The position numbers and the translations under genes were made by a program. The notes under the pieces were generated by a model. The model was given only the letters and a program-made list of their open reading frames with translations, searched no databases and was not told the DNA's origin. Shown one piece after another: positions 6,026-6,428 of a DNA stretch of 6,428 nt; positions within the stretch are counted from its first letter, which is position 1, and each line of letters opens with the position of its first letter. Location: NCBI GenBank assembly GCA_019421925.1, contig JAHZEH010000058.1, forward strand, positions 3,159-9,586, in the 5' to 3' direction. This DNA is from Clostridia bacterium. Its GTDB lineage: Bacteria > Bacillota > Clostridia > Christensenellales > CALWSW01.

Positions 6026-6081
6026 CAGGAACTCAAAAGCGCCCGTTTTCATTACATATACGCCAAAGTTCCTCGTTTACC

Positions 6082-6110
6082 ATATTACATCAAAATGAAG
6101 AAAAGCACAA
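6082..6110 (-). promoter_or_regulatory. Second candidate promoter upstream of pckA
   Basis: On the minus strand TTGTGC (6110-6105, 3/6 match to the -35) and TAATAT (6087-6082, 4/6 match to the -10) are exactly 17 bases apart in AT-rich DNA. It is weaker in sequence than a consensus promoter and is an alternative to the site at 6017-6025, or a second start. Confidence 0.3.
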
Positions 6111-6197
6111 GCCATTCTTTCAATTTTTGTTGTTAAATTAACGATTTTTATGCTGGGATGACGCTTTGTGCGCACCATCCGTCCTGATTGGAAAAGC

Positions 6198-6232
6198 AAA
6201 AATCCTCCGGAGTTGAACTCCAGAGGATTTTT
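6198..6232 (-). terminator. Long hairpin terminator of the gene at 6253
   Basis: AAAAATCCTC (6198-6207) pairs with GAGGATTTTT (6223-6232). After a single C/A mismatch an inner stem GGAGT/ACTCC continues the hairpin around a small loop. On the minus strand it begins about 20 bases after the stop of the partial gene and ends in T5. The A/T arms make it symmetrical, so it may work in both directions. Confidence 0.85.
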
Positions 6233-6252
6233 CTGTTGATCCGTCCGGCCAA

Positions 6253-6428
6253 TTATGGATTGGCGCTGGGGGAAGTGGTGGCGCCGTTGGTACCGTTCCC
6301 ATTCGTGGCGGAGGGGGAGACAGAGGGCATAGCCGAGGGCGAACCGCTGGGGGTATTGCTGCCCTTCTTGAGGGCCGCGGGATCGCCGCCCGCCTGGGTT
6401 ACACAGTCCTCCACAGCGTTCAGGATGG
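6253..6428 (-). CDS. C-terminal end of an unidentified protein with a Ser/Pro/Thr-rich tail (5' end outside window)
   Basis: The last 57 codons of a minus-strand gene run from the window edge to a TAA at 6253-6255. Residues 1-21 of the visible part (ILNAVEDCVTQAGGDPAALK and one more Lys) look like an ordinary folded helix end. From about residue 22 the sequence turns into a low-complexity tail of Ser, Pro, Thr, Asn, Gly and Ala ending in SPSANP. Such tails are common at the ends of exported or cell-surface proteins in Gram-positive bacteria, but no signal peptide, LPxTG motif or named domain is visible here and I do not recognise the family. Reality of the gene is supported by the open frame, the plausible composition and the hairpin terminator just downstream. 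Confidence 0.65.
   Translation of the reverse strand, partial: ILNAVEDCVTQAGGDPAALKKGSNTPSGSPSAMPSVSPSATNGNGTNGATTSPSANP

Larger units (their letters stand above)
5976..6197. other. AT-rich intergenic region upstream of pckA
   Basis: The 341-base gap between pckA (5911) and the next gene (6253) is clearly richer in A and T than the coding regions. It holds the candidate pckA promoters, the leader inverted repeat and, at its far end, the hairpin terminator at 6198-6232. An 11-base palindrome GTTAAATTAAC is at 6132-6142. No convincing small ORF, tRNA or known riboswitch pattern was seen. Confidence 0.5.

Noticed and set aside
5912..6052. N-terminal extension of pckA from the ATG at 6052
   Set aside because: The 47 extra codons do not resemble PEP carboxykinase, have no ribosome binding site and cover the candidate promoter; the ATG at 5911 has AAGGAG.
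6130..6144. Rex-like operator at the palindrome GTTAAATTAAC
   Set aside because: Rex sites have half-sites TTGTTAA and TTAACAA separated by four bases. Here only one base separates them and the right half ends in GA, so the spacing and sequence do not fit.

Overview
The window looks like chromosomal DNA of a GC-rich, Gram-positive anaerobe, most likely a clostridial member of the Oscillospiraceae (Flavonifractor/Pseudoflavonifractor-like). This is inferred from the mix of GC-rich coding sequence with strong AGGAGG-type ribosome binding sites, a DUF4860-type pilus gene, the clostridial form of PilT, a stand-alone DUF1858 redox-disulfide protein, a DUF3795 protein and an ATP-dependent PEP carboxykinase. 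No rRNA, tRNA, CRISPR array, insertion sequence or phage gene was seen.

Left part, plus strand (1-2898): the 3' end of a type IV pilus-like operon. It contains a DUF4860 protein cut by the window edge, two small single-pass membrane proteins with pilin-like N-termini, and a complete PilT-family ATPase. The first three genes are joined by 4-base ATGA overlaps, which suggests translational coupling. thpR (RNA 2',3'-cyclic phosphodiesterase, 2H superfamily) follows pilT after 37 bases and is probably on the same transcript. The small proteins would be minor pilins or pseudopilins and PilT the hexameric motor that disassembles or retracts the fibre. The major pilin, PilB, PilC and the prepilin peptidase would have to lie upstream, outside the window.

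Middle (2899-4320): a small DUF1858 gene has its own good sigma-A-type promoter and an intrinsic terminator. Next comes the C-terminal end of a PucR/CdaR-type regulator that has lost its N-terminal part and any visible ribosome binding site; it is probably a gene remnant. It converges on a minus-strand gene for a cysteine-rich DUF3795 protein.

Right part, minus strand (4325-6428): pckA (complete, 511 residues) with a strong terminator hairpin downstream and an AT-rich leader upstream carrying candidate promoters and a 7-bp inverted repeat. Beyond a second long hairpin terminator lies the C-terminal end of an unidentified protein with a Ser/Pro/Thr/Asn/Gly-rich tail. PEP carboxykinase links the C3 and C4 acid pools, and in such anaerobes often runs towards oxaloacetate with ATP formation.

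The best candidate for a poorly described system is the pilus-like cluster, especially the two unannotated small proteins that share a Gly-Pro-x-x-Val motif at the start of their membrane helix.
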